Below, in pieces: positions 22,070-35,600 of a DNA stretch of 64,000 bases. The stretch comes from Pegea sp. RAD2-039 (taxonomy: Eukaryota > Chordata > Thaliacea > Salpida > Salpidae): NCBI GenBank assembly GCA_034620365.1, contig JAQGEQ010000380.1:3162001-3226000 (forward strand), in the 5' to 3' direction. A program made the position numbers and the translations under genes. Below the pieces are notes generated by a model. The model was given only the letters and a program-made list of their open reading frames with translations. It did no database searches and was not told the DNA's origin. Position 1 is the stretch's first letter; every line of letters begins with the position of its first letter.

Positions 22070-23844
22070 TCAATTTGTGATTCTGGTGCCAAGGCTGAAA
22101 GCTTTGTTTTTCGAATCATTTTGCAGAAGCCAAAACGATGATGATTGCGGGGAAATTTCAGTTTCTTTACTTTCATTAAAGTGTCGAGACTTCATATGGC
22201 GATCAAGGTCTCTTCTACGAACCAAAACTTTACCGCAAAGATCACATTTATAAGGAGCTTGACCTTTCGCGTGTAATCGGACGTGCTTATTCAAATTACT
22301 TGGGTCTCCGAACGGCCTCCCACAAACCTTTAAAACAAAATATTAAAGATAAGAATCTGAAGGATACTGACCAAATGCTTCGACTAGCTGCTATTTTCAT
22401 ATAATACCAAACTGTTCAAGCATGTCTTAAATACAAAAGGAGCGAACACCAAGTCGGAGCCGCAAGAAACCCGGCGCCGATAAGTTGTAAAAATGTTGAT
22501 TTTTCAAGACGCCAACCTCTGGTACCTACCTGACGTGTTATCATTTCACTTGTAAGTTAGCAAAGTTATCTACAAATCGATCAATCAATCTTCAAATGGA
22601 AAAACTTGTTTTATTTATGATATTATCTTGTTGAATTATGGGTTTGAAAATGTTTCAATGTGTTTTTCTCATGTTTTTAAACTAAAAACATGAATAGAAT
22701 GTTGTGGAAAAGGTAACATTGTCTAATCTGACTCTAATTCATCTTTCATTTTATTGGTGGTCGTTTTGTTGTTAAAACAACACAAAGCCAACTTCTTTAT
22801 TTTAAGCCTACTCACAAACTAAGAAGCCATTAAACTCCGCAATACAAATTTAGAAGTATAAAAAACTTTTAACGTAATTTTGACAAATTCCTGGTAGCTA
22901 TATTTACTGAGTGCTACAACCCTTACAATTAACAATCGAAAAAAACAATTAACTAATCAGCAAATTAAACAGTTTCTTACTTTGCACTTTAATGGCTTAT
23001 AACCAGTATGGGTTCGAATATGTATTTTCAATCCATATTTGCGTGAATAAAGCTTTCCACAATATACACATTGATGTGTTTTTGGCTGTCGAATCCGAAT
23101 TGCTTTCTCAAATGCAGGCTTCACCAAGTTCAGTTCATCTGATGTCTTTTCTTTTAACTTGTCTTCCTCATTACAACAAGTTTTCTTCGAATTGATACTT
23201 TTGTCATCAACACGCATTGAAGGTACATCAGTAGTTATGACTTCTCGAGTGGCAGGAACCACGAAGGGTGTTGATTGAAGTGATCCAGTGGTGTTCATGA
23301 AAGTTTCCTTGAAAGCAGTCCACTGTTGAGCCTGTTGAGCGGCATTTTCTGCATATCTACGGATAACATCAGTAAAAAAGTGAGGATTCGTCCAAGTTGG
23401 TAGAGGATAGGATTGAGAAGAGAAAGGTTCAGATATCAAACGATTGATGTTTGCATTTTGAGAGTTAGATTTTGATTTAGCCAAAAAATCAACATCAACA
23501 GCAGAAAGAGAACTTTTTTTACTACGATCAGCAAAACTGGGCGAAAAGGGGCAAGTTGATAGGACAGGAAATAAGCTTGGTGTGAAAGAATTGTTTAAAC
23601 GATTTTCCATTAGCAATGTGGGACTTGAATGTAGTCCTTGATTGCCAAAGAGCATGTTAATCCGATCTAAGACTGGCGAAGGAAAACCCATTGATAAGCT
23701 GCTACGTTCAGTTTGAATAAAACGCAAATTTTGTGAGTTGAATTTTGTTGGTGAGTAGCTGTCATTCAGATAATTAAAATCCACCAAAGGGGTCCCGACT
23801 TGCGTTAAACAAAATCTTGATGAGTTGAAATTTGATTTTTGCAT
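22070..23844 (-). CDS. PRDM13: PRDM13-like C2H2 zinc-finger transcription factor without visible PR domain
   Basis: Two exons, 22981-23844 and 22070-22327, joined in phase 0 across a 653-bp intron; 373 aa. The zinc-finger block HQCVYCGKLYSRKYGLKIH - CGRPFGDPSNLNKHVRLH - YKCDLCGKVLVRRRDLDRH is nearly identical to the three C-terminal fingers of vertebrate PRDM13, a neural transcriptional regulator acting downstream of Ptf1a-type bHLH factors. The ATG at 23844 is preceded in frame by a TAA six bases upstream (with an acceptor-like TTTCAG further up), so this reading starts here. The first 250 residues or so are Ser/Asn-rich and low in motifs. Neither the PR/SET domain nor the separate first finger of the vertebrate protein is visible; they are lost or lie in unrecognised exons. 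The gene is flanked by deserts, as often seen for developmental regulators. Confidence 0.88.
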
Positions 23845-26800
23845 TTTTTAATCACTTTGTTGAGCTGAAACCATAAAACACAGAAATTATTAATGACAAG
23901 TACAGCTTAGTAGTCTTAAAAAAACTAATAAGTCAAGTTTAGCAACTAATAAGCTATAAATCTGTCAAAAAACTACCTGCACAGCTTCAGTAATTTTAAT
24001 TTGATAGTTTTTACTCTGAAATCTTTCAGTTTTATCTCTAAATTCTTTCTTTCCTTCCATTTCTGTTTTTTATACCTTAAATATGAACAATCTCTTGAAA
24101 ATATTCTAAGTACTCTTCACGTAAAGTCCTTAAATGACAGGTGAGTTTAAAATTATAACTAGAAGCTGTTTTTGAGAAAATTTTATAGAAATTTGAGCCA
24201 AATATCAACTAAAGAAGGTTTCACTTATCATATACATCTAAACTAACTATAAAACAGCCACAAATGACTTTTTCTGAACTTAAATACATTTGTTTAAATT
24301 GTACATTCAAACTTTGACATTATGACACATTATTAGAAATGTAATGAAGACCAAACTTTAGATTCCTCATCTTTTCAACTCTCAATTTTTCAATGTTATT
24401 ATTAGGATCTCTTAAATGAGAATACAGTTGTACCCTTTACAAGAAGACGAAAGCACAAAAGTAGCCGCAAAACAGACTTTTAAGTAGCTTGATATCATAC
24501 TTCCATTCATTCGCAGGTATCTTCTGTCCAAGCTAGTGGACTACAAATCATTTAAATCTTCTTATTTGCCCATTAAAGTGACATGATAACGCAACACGGT
24601 TTGTTCACACCATATCGCCTGGCTGTCTTCATTGTAATAACAACCATATGATAGTAATAGAAGATTTTGACAACCGGTGTCGATCACTAAAGCATATTTC
24701 AATATTTTCATCGTTACAAGCTCTTACTTTAATATTGTTGTATTGTCGTCTCTATTAGTTCTTTTGTACATCTTTTTATTGCTTGTTCATCCTATTATTA
24801 CTAAATGCAATAAAATTGCTTTATGTTATCTATATTTGTCTGGTTTGTCGGGAATAGAAGTGATTCATAGAAGTAATCATATGGAGACAAATTACTAATT
24901 TCTTGTTGATATAGAAAATATGAAATTTAGTTTTAGATTGTCAAAAATTCGAAAGGTTTTGTCTTTTGTTTGTTCTTTAAAAGTTCTTTTACGGCTCATA
25001 AACCTGTAGGGTACACAACAACAAATATTTTTCCGTTATTAAAAAACTTTCCATGATACTAATTTTAACTAACTTATATTGGACTGGTTAAACTTGCTCA
25101 GTTTATGAAACACATGAAGCAGATTACAGGTAGAACTGTCAAAAAATTATAGAAGAAATATGATTTACATTAAAAATTTACTTTTATCAAAAAATTTAAT
25201 AATAATCATCGTTTTTTTAAATCTAGACAATTTAAAGAAATTTTGAAACATATTTTAATTCTTTTTGCACAAAAATTTTGAAGATATAAAGATAATTATT
25301 CTTATTTTTTTCAAAAACATTCTTTTATTTCAAAAGCTGTAAGTATCAAGGTTATTACATCATGAATACTACAGATATCTTACAACAATAAAGTTATCAT
25401 TGAATCAGTTTCAAGTTTTCTTGAGTACCCTCTTTATTAACATCACATTATTCGATCTGAAACAGATGGAACAGATGATATTAACTCAATAATTCCTGCT
25501 TTACACTTAAAACTAAAAATATTTGATGAAACTTTTGAAAAAATTAAAACATTTGTTCTATAAGCTTCTTGAAACTTTAACATTGTAACTGCGTCTCAAA
25601 ACTCATAAACAGCTGACTTCAAGCATTTCTTTACTTTTGTTTCAATATTCAAAGAAAATATTTAGAAATATGTCTGAACATTTTGACTAATATTTCTTAT
25701 AAATCATAACTTTCTCTGTTTATCTTTTAATCAAATCTCATTAATTACTACTTAATAAAATCGGCATCTTTAAAAATGATAAATCGTTTTTTTTTTTACT
25801 TAATAGGGTTACTTTTGTTTAGTACGATTTAGTTTTGTGATATTTAGAGTTTTTTTTTAAATGTTACTCGATAAATCATTTATAAAATTGGAATTAGTAA
25901 ATTTTATATTCTAAGAAATAAGCAAATACAAAATGTTATCAAAAATTGGAAGACTTCTGTTCAGTTTCAAGTTTTGTATAAAGAATTTTAGTTCTAATTT
26001 TTTCTAAAGAAAATAAGTAATTATTTTAGATGAAAATAATTTATCAATTTTACATCTTGTGTTCAACTAATATATTAAAAAATACTTTCTTTTGTACAAA
26101 ATATTATTTATTCCTTTAAAAATCCACCTACCATTTTCTAATCAAAATTTTACATTTGATCGTAACTGACTTCAACATTCAATCTTCAAAACGTTTCATT
26201 TTTGAGATTAATTTTACGAGCTTTTAAATAAGCGATAAAACGGTTATTTGTCGCTGACCAAAAAAATGAACAAAAACAAACAAACAGAAAAACAGTATAA
26301 CAATATAACGTGCGGTTTAACTTCTACATATCGAATTTGATTTTAAACATGTATGACAAGATACTAAACTCAAAAACTAGCTTCAAATCACGATCAGAAT
26401 AAATCTAGATTACAAGTTGAATAGATGTTCTAAGTGAATACAAAAGTCTTGTTTGAACTCTTTATTTCAACCAATCATTAAGTAACTGTTAAAGTCACGT
26501 TTGATCCATCACCCCTATCACTTATCTTTTAATGTACGCTCCAATGTTTTTATTTTGTTTAGCTTCATAAATACAAAAGCTCACATTTTGGATTAAGTTC
26601 CGATTTTTTAAATGGCTTTTAAGTAGTGTTGCTAGCTATAAATTGGCGATGTTTTTTGACAAAAAAATCTTGTAGCTCAAATATAAACTAAATTCTTTTC
26701 TTTTATGTTCAAGCATGCACATCAATATTTTCCACTTTTGTTTGTGATATAAATATGTTGTGTTAAATTATATCAAAGAATATTTTTGTTGCTTTTTAGT

Positions 26801-29800
26801 GCTTAATCGATTTACATATATTAAAACGATGTTAAATTGTTAAGTTCATCATAATTTCATAAGATATCTGATAAGAAAGACAGTAGCAGAATTTTAAGCT
26901 AATGGTTTTTCACAAAGCAATTGAAAACACATTACATCAAAATCAAAAGTGTAAATTCTTTTGTTAAAGCTCAATAGATGTTGCTGCAATAAAACTGTTT
27001 CTGTAAAAACTTTTTGTAGTTTTTTATCATGAAGTATTTGAGCTTCTTAAACCAACAGTTTTATCTTCTTTACTTTCCAAAGTTAAAATTCTATTTGATT
27101 TCAAATTAGATAATAAACGTAAATATCGATGTTTGTTACAAAACATTTTAAGATATAATAATCAGAAAGCTTAGTGCCAAATTATTTTCTGTTTTTAAGA
27201 AATAAAAATGAGCTTTCAAAAAATTTAATAGCTGTTATCAATTAAAATAAGTACAACAGAATGAAACATTTCAGTAAATTCTTTGTTAAGTGTAAGGTTA
27301 TCGCTGCATTTTTTTCTAAATTTCATTACAAACTTCAATTTATAATAAAAATTGCTACAAAATAAACTTTATTTGAGTTAATTCTACAAATTACGATAAA
27401 ATTATGGGCTTTGTTTTTAAAAGCTAATTATCTAAATGATGTTTAATGTTAAGAATTATATTTATATATCTGTTGTAATATTATAACTAAAAAGTAAACT
27501 CTAGTCTCACCTTTTGTAATCAGTTAAAATTTCTATCTAAACTAACTTTTTATGTAATTATCTCTACACCTGAAATCTTAATGCAACTTAAATTCTTACT
27601 CGCTTTATTAAACAAAGTAAAAGTCTCATTTTAGTTCTTTTATGAATCAATCAATATCATTACTTTTCTCAAAGATTCTTTCTCAATATCATCATCTTTG
27701 ATACGGCTAATATTCATTTATTTTAAGAATTTTCAGTTTATACATAAAGTCAAAATTAATTCTAACTTTTTCAAAAGCAAATTCCTAACATAGTTTGTTC
27801 ACTAGTGTAAGTAGCATTTGAGGTAAATGAACTATCATTGAAGAGAAAACATTTCTAAGCATCTTTATCTTTTATACTCATTTGTTATAATCAAATTTCT
27901 CAAACCTATTTTTTACACTAAAATGTTTTTCTTCTAACTAATTTCAAAGCTAAGTAAAGTAAAACCTATAAGAATATCAGCTATATAAACTATTTTTAAA
28001 GATTAAAATGTCTCTATATCCCTCATTTTCAATTTTAAGAATTATCAATAATGGAGAAGATCCAGAATAGAGCGTTAATTTAGATAAAGTTGACATTTAT
28101 AAAGCAAGCAAAAGTATAGTTTATGCACGTGAGTTTAAAATCTTATAAAAACATGATAAGAGCTATATGAATAGCTAAAAGATTTGTTTGGTTCCTACAA
28201 TTCACAGTTAATAAATTCTGAATACTGATTGTCATTTATAGTCATAACACTCTCCAGTCTTCACCTCTACACTATCTTTACATTGTATTACGTTCCGATT
28301 GATTTCAATTTCGATAGATTAAGGTAAAAGTAGTACTAAAATGGCGGATAAGACCAAAAAGAACTCTTGCTAGGAAAAAAACACTTAAGCTGATAGTTTA
28401 TTTAATTTATTCGGTTCAACCGTTTGAAATAATGATTTTAAATAATTGATTTTTAGATAACTGAGTAAAGTTTGTTAGTTATCATTAATTTTTAAGAAAT
28501 TATTATAAATTGAAAAGTTTTCTTTAAAAAATATCAAAGTTAAATGAAAATCCTGAACAAATAAAACTATAGTTTTTGATAAATACAAACAATCAATAAT
28601 TACCTTAAATGTGATCACCTTTGAGTTGTAATATTAAAATGATCCAACTATTTCTTGAGATAAAAGTTAAACTGTTTCTGTGTCTTTTAAATCAAGTACA
28701 ACAGTAACCTCTGTTTTGATAAAAAATCAACGAAAATTAAAGCAGTATAAAAAAGAAAAAGTATATTATAAACAAATAAAAATAATTTATAAACAAAGAC
28801 GGATAGTAGAGATTAACCTGAAAAAAAGATATAATTTTCGAAACTGTTATCTTTTAATTATTTTCATAATTATAACTCTATGTTTTTGATTAAAAAAAAT
28901 AATTAGAAATAATAATTTCGATCAATAACTTTTGAGCCTTGCATTTAATAGTAGTAAATAGATTTCAATCAAATCAACAAACGTCACTCAGATTATGTTT
29001 ATAAATGCATTGATCGAAAATCTATCATAAGGTTTAAAAATATAAATATTAGTAATGGGTAAAGGTACGCATACAACTGGTTGTATGACAAAACCCTCTC
29101 TATCCTTATCATATAATCTTATCTTCAATAGAAGCTTGTTGGAATTTTGTTGTAGAGTTTTGACGCCATAAAAAATAACAATGCTGTCAAAGTAATTTAT
29201 ATTACATATTGAACTGACAAACTTAAATTATCCATTAAACCTATGTAAGTTTATTTGTTCGAGAAACTTAAATTTGTTTGCAAAGCTTTCAATTTTTCTA
29301 GTCAGTTTTTTATATTTTTGTTTTTCTGCAACCTTTTGTGTATACTAACTCAATAACTGATTAATTTACTAGTAAATAATAACCTATTCATAAAATATGT
29401 CTCTAAATAAAACAAGATATTTTGTTCGTGAACAGAGCTCATTTATAAATTGAAAGCTAAAAGTAAAACTTAACTTTTTTCTAAGCTTACTTACTGTAGT
29501 TAAAATGTTTATACACTAAAACTTAAATAATTATTTACTTAAGAGGCTAACTTTCTGTATTATTTTTATAATTATTTTATCAATATTAAACAATCGAGTT
29601 GATATAATAGATTAAATCATACTGTAATAAACTAATGTCATATTATGATATATTAAGCCAAATTGGGCGTACAATTTTGAAGTATATATTTCTGGATTAT
29701 TCATTAATCATTTTATGGTTCAATTACCACAAACTTTATATCTGACCTTCCGTAGCATAGCATTTATTAAAAAGTTTTAGCTTAAATAGAAAGTGAATAT

Positions 29801-32259
29801 TTTTTTAGGAAATAATGAATTCCATTTCCTTATATCCAATTAAATTTATCTAAAAAATATTTTAGGTTTGAGGCGTTTCAAAATGTTTCAACTTCTTAAA
29901 TCAAATACACAAAATTATTTTTTAAATATGATATTTCTCAACTTTCGAAAATTAATTACAATTTATTTACTCAAATTTTTTTAATCTTTATTCCTAAAAA
30001 TAATTTCAAACTGAATCTTATTTCTTTATTTTTAGGGCAGCTTAGTAGAAATATCAAACTTCATCAAAAGAATTTCATCTTTTAAAATAATATCTTGTTG
30101 CATATTGCGTAATATATTTTTACATTTTTTAAATTTTTACTTTTTTTGATTTTTTAGTAGAGCTTTTTTATGAATACTCATTAAATATTGTTCATCAATT
30201 TTGAAATATTTTTAAAGCTTTAATAACTTCATATTTTTTGTATAACATTTTGAATATATTTAATTATGGTTAATTTGTTCTTATTTCTAAACGTCTAAAT
30301 CGTTTTTAACATTTTGTATCTATTTTACTTCAAAAAGTTTAAATTTTCTTTTCAAAACTCAATCCAAAATGTTTCAAATAATCTTTTTTATTTAAGATAT
30401 TCAATTTTTGGCTCATTTTGAAAGTTAACCATTAGACTCTTAAGATAAAATTTCAAACTTACTTGTGAGTATATCTTTTATATCTCTCTACAATTTTATT
30501 ATTCAATTTTATCATAAAATTTCTATATTTTATTCTATTCCAATCATACTTTATTATTTCAACAATTAGTTAGCTTTGATATCATAGTTTTTGTTAAAAA
30601 AGGTGTTTTCTGGTGGTTCTTATGTAGAAATATGTTTTAACATTTTTTGGCTATAAATCAAATCAACACTGATTTAAATTCAACTTAGATGTAGTACAAG
30701 ATGCAGAAAAGAGCCATTTGGTTGGACAGCTGAGTTTATAGAAACTTTTTGTTAAGTAATGTCAAGGTCTGATAGGTGAAGGATTGATTTTTGGTGGTTC
30801 AGAGAGTTTAGGAGGCTCACAATTTATATCACAGATGTTTTTATGCTTATAATTATTTTTAGTACCTTATATTTCTATGAAATACTTATTATAACCCGAT
30901 AAACTTTGTTCAAAATTGTTCTGAATAGCAGTCATCGTTAAATTTGTTGGACTTATTTGTAAAGTTAACAGATTATTGCTTATTCAATCGAAAACTTTGT
31001 TCTTTCTTTAATCAATTTTCAGTCAGAGCTTTCGACCGCTTACAGCTTAGAAAGGAATTGACTTTATTAAATAACTTGTAAATAAAAATATTAAATCTTT
31101 TAATACATATTTATTTGAATATATATTGTTGAATAAAATTGTTTTACAATTAAGAGTGTTTTTGCATATTTAAACTAGTTTAAAAGATTTAACATTTTTA
31201 GTTTAGAATGTTTAGACTTTTGAATTTTACTTGTTAGAAATTTAAGAAATTGTTTTTAACGAGAGTACAATTTATTGTAGATACTGTATGCGAAATGCAG
31301 TACATGTTATTTTGAGTATTTTCTGAAATTAAAATGACGAATTAATTTTTATAGAACAGAGAATAAGTGTTTAAAGTACTTCAAATATTAATAATTATAT
31401 AAATAGTCAACCAAACCTATGAGTATTTTAGTATTAACTTGAGAAATACTGAATGCTTAAAAAACGAATAATTACTGTTAAAAAATATATCTAAAATTTT
31501 GTCGAATAATCAAACAATACTTCTTTGCTAGTTATAAATGCTACTTCATATATCCGCCTGTAATTTTTATAATTAAGTAAAAAAATCGAACTTGTGTTTG
31601 AAGCATCAAACAGTTTAATGCTCGAATCATATGAAACATCCAATACTCATAACACTGAGTTTCTTGAAATAAGTATCTTCTTCAAAGATTTTCTTAAGTT
31701 ATATATAAGTTGTTCAACAAAGTCATGTAAATACCAAGAATATTATTGAAGTAAATAAACATTTATTACAAATTACGTTTTTGTACTAATTTTAGTAACT
31801 CCAGTATTTTTCAAATCATTTTATAATGAAGATTAGAATATGTTAAAAAAATTCAGTTTGATTGACTTATATTTGTACTTGCAAGCAATACTTTGTAATT
31901 CTTTTCATTATTTTATCTTAAATTACAAACCATCAATTACTGGATTTGATCACTTTTAAACATTTTCATTTGAACACTTATAATTCAGTTTAATATTTTT
32001 TTCTAAAATCTTACGTACAATTAAGTTAATCTATCATCAGATGACTTTCATAGAGTATTTATTGTTGATAAAAAAGATAATTTAATAGATGGCAACAAAA
32101 GCTTCTTAAAATCCATAATGAAATTTTCTGCTGATCTATATTAAAGTAAAATTTTCAAAGTTACAAATCTACTGTAAAATTAACAAAAAACCAAATCATT
32201 GAGGGGTCACAAATACTAAACTACAATATATAAATATAATCACTCATATACATCAAGAA
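23845..32259. other. Large AT-rich gene desert upstream of PRDM13
   Basis: About 8.4 kb with no supportable gene. Upstream of PRDM13 there are CATATG E-boxes at 24645-24650 and 24878-24883 in a patch of higher GC content (about 24420-24680), a candidate enhancer. A micro-ORF of 10 codons (MADKTKKNSC) in an AAAATGGCGG context sits near 28340 and is probably chance. The open frame at 28680-28889 has no motif. Confidence 0.5.
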
Positions 32260-32414
32260 AACGTCCTTATCATGGGGAAGCGTTGCTGTCCAATGAAAGA
32301 AATTGAGGGCAGTACTGCTGACACCATTTGTTAATAACCCGCGTCGCGCCCTTTCACGAGGTGTCGTGGACGCAATTTTTGACTCGTCGCCTTTCTACAC
32401 TAAAGGTGGCGACA
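32260..32414 (+). ncRNA. RNU4ATAC: U4atac snRNA (minor spliceosome)
   Basis: Recognised by match to animal U4atac. The 5' end AACGTCCTTATCATGGGG corresponds to the human stretch that pairs with U6atac. It is followed by the kink-turn 5' stem-loop CTGTCCAATGA...TTGAGGGCAG (32286-32312), the binding site for the 15.5K/SNU13 protein, and the conserved block GGGCAGTACTGCTGAC. A 3' stem-loop then forms (GCGTC/GACGC with inner CACGA/TCGTG, 32341-32373), directly followed by the Sm site AATTTTTGA (32374-32382). The Sm site starts at nucleotide 115, about where I recall it in human. A further hairpin (GTCG-CCTTT...AAAGG-TGG-CGAC) follows to about 32413; whether the mature RNA includes it is uncertain. 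A TATATAAATA string lies about 20-30 bp upstream. The sequence is far more GC-rich than its surroundings. Confidence 0.87.
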
Positions 32415-32652
32415 GATAAGTTGAAGGAGAGCGCTTACTGCAATTGAAGATTCACATTTTTGTGCGTCAATAAGTTTAATGATCAGAAAATACGCAAAAG
32501 AAATAAAGCTGAAAATTTTGTCGATAAATTGGAAGAAATAGGACTTTAAAAGAGTAGAAAATTTGATTGAACGGAATTAGCAAACTAAGCTTTTTGGAAA
32601 GTAAATAAAAAATGAAGACATCAATTGATCCTGATCTTCTGAGAGGAAGATT

Positions 32653-35600
32653 TTACGGATGAGTGTCCCGCCGATATTCACAGATCTGAAAAAGAAATTA
32701 TCATAAGAAGTTTTTACTGAAAGAGTTAGAGACTCGTTGGCCGAGGAGTTTTTACAAGTCAAGGTGCTAAATCGACGTAACCAGTCTTTCATTTATTGAT
32801 TATTTTTGACAAAGAATTCAAATAAATTTATATCAAAAATTCTTATCACATGGACACATTAAAAAATTGTACAAATTACTGATGTGAGTTTAAAAGATCA
32901 GCAAAATTAATCTTTTGATATCTTTAAATTGAGAAGAGGAGTAACCGATGACATCCATCTAAACAACTTTCTAGAAGTTTCATTTGGAAATTTGTTGATT
33001 ACTTTAGTTACAGTTTAAATATATTCGAAAAGTAATCAGACTTTTCGGATTGATAAGCTTTCATATTTGATGAATTTGTAAATTTGTAAGTACTTCACAA
33101 TTTTCAAGAGCTGAATGATTATCGAAAGTACAATGTCTACATCTCCACTTGACATCTTCATCCAGATCAGATGTTGTAGGAGGTTGAGAAGGTGGCTGTA
33201 GAATTTTTGTTGAAGATGCTGCAAAATATGATGAGAAGTTTCGTCAAAAAGTTCATTTTCTGATATTAGTTGTAATTGTAGTAAAAAATAAAGAAGACAA
33301 TTGGGTGACTACCTTTGTTTTTATGTTTCTGTTGCTGTTTTGCAACTTGAGAATTTCGATTGTAACGAGAATAGAAATCTTCTCGCGAATTATCACCTAG
33401 AAACGAGTCGAGACTTGTTGGTGAGGATGAAAGGAGTTGGCTACAAACCATCTCGTGAATAGAAGTCAACTTCTTTGTACATACAATTACAATCAACTTC
33501 AAGTCGACGATTTTCTTCTCGTAGTTTTGATATTTCTTGCTGAAGCTGGAATAACAAGATTAGATGAAGATCAAATGATCTCTGTTGGATTTCAACTACT
33601 GCAGAGATCTGTCAGTAATTTATCGATTTATTGACATAAAGCAAAAATAAAATCAGTGCAAAAAGTGAAATAAATTTACAATATTCGATGAATCAAAAAT
33701 TACAATTATGAAAAAGTAATTTTAAATAGATATAAATTTGAAATATATTTTCAATTAAAAGAAAAATCCCTTGCTCAAAAATAGTTCACATTTTTTAATT
33801 ACAAGAAAAGTTTTAGTGAATTTATTAAAAGTAGAAATGTAATAACAACTTAACTACATTTAATTTAGTGATGAAAATGAAAAACTGTAAAGAAAACTCT
33901 AAAAAGAAAAGTCAAGTTAAAATCACTTTTCAAGTTACATATTATTAACTAAACTCATTGAAAAATAAGTTAACAATCATCATGACTGTTTACTCTCTAA
34001 TTTTGCTCAGTTGTTACAATATTTGAATAAGTTTTTTATTTCAAGCAAAAATCAACATTATTCTTTAAGTTATCATATTCCAAACTTGATGCAAATTCAT
34101 TATTAGATTTTTTTAATTATTTACAAATCATTCGATTGCTTAAAAATTAAAAACCACAGAAATTTTGCTAATACAAATATTCAACTAGAAAACTTACTGA
34201 TGATAAAACTGAAACTGGTTTATATCTAAGGTTCCTTTGAGCCAGCACCTGCTCCATTTGTTGTATATCTAACACAAGTGTTTCTAACTGTTCCTTTTTT
34301 AAATTGAATTCATTTTGTAGTCGCTTCATTCTGTCTTGTTGATGTTCCAATAACACTAAAAGATCAAAAGTCAAATTATTTTCTTCAACTCTTTTTTATT
34401 TGATCAGAATTCTTACTCTTTAAAAGAATCTAAAATCTAACAAAACTATTTTAGCCTTTTCTACTTTTAAGCTTTGAAACTTGGATTTTACATCTTACAA
34501 ACTTGGAAATATTTTATAAAATCGAAGTTAATAAATAGAGTTTGAAATCAAAATTTAATGCAAATTGAATAAGGAACAAAAATGATAGTTAATACATCAA
34601 ATATCAGACAAATATTTTAGTAAAAAATGTTTGTAAAAAACTTTTAATGTATATGAAAAGCTGAGAATATGTAAGCATTACAATAAAAAATATTTTCTTT
34701 CTTTAAAAAAACTATACTAAAATAGGAAACAAAATTTATGTTGAAAATCAAAAAACCCAATAGACATTACTAAGATGCTAATAGATCATAAACAACAAAT
34801 TGAACTACTTGGAAACCTAAATATAAACAAATACCTTTTGTATATCCGTTTTCTTCATCCTCAATTCTATTTATATTTTGTGGTTGAGTTTTATTAAATC
34901 CTAACTGACTTGACTCGTGATAGTTAACATTTTCACTTGAAAATGTTAACAATGATTTATTAATAGGAATAGGAGTTTTAATAGATGTTTGAAGATGAGG
35001 ACTTGCTTTCACCAGCCCTGAAAGTTCTTTGTTTTGTGGAATACTTATGGGTAGAACAGGTAGTTTTCGTTGGTTTTCACCAGTGGGTATTTGGTACAAG
35101 TTTTTCATATAAGCTGGAGAAGTAAATGAGCTTGTTGTTGAAACTAAATTTGAAAAGCTTGTACTAACGGATGACGATTGTGGAATATCTATTAAAGGTT
35201 TATCTGTGTGATTTAGAGCTGTTTGAATTGGTTTTAAAACTACAGTGGAATGAGATTGATTGTTTACAAGCATATCTCCTATAACTGAGTTTTGATTAAA
35301 TCCTGATGAATAAATAGAAGGTTTTTTTGAGGAATCAACAATTGCAAAATTTTGATTATTTTGACTAGTGCTATCACTATTATGTATAGATCTAGAACGT
35401 AAATGAGATGAAGCTATATTATCTGGGTTCCAATTGAATTCTTTGCCTCTTTCAAAAATAATAGGTGCAGACTGAGGGGGTGGGTTAAGTATTTGTTTTG
35501 ATATATTAGGGTGCATTAGGTGGATGTCACCATCACTTTTTCTGCACTTAACAATTGATGGAGGCTTTGGAATGACAACAGGAGTATTATGAGAAGGGCT

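Noticed and set aside
22361-22368. GTATCCTT on the minus strand as a U12-type donor in the PRDM13 intron
   Set aside because: Lies only about 35 nt upstream of the acceptor, and the real donor (GTAAGAA at 22980) is U2-type. No U12 intron was found in the window.
28340-28375. AAAATGGCGG with a 10-codon ORF as a gene start or YY1 site
   Set aside because: Stops after ten codons with no donor site and no neighbouring gene; likely chance.
28680-28889. Open frame of 69 codons in a desert
   Set aside because: Lys/Ile/Tyr-rich composition expected of AT-rich chance frames; no domain and no splice context.
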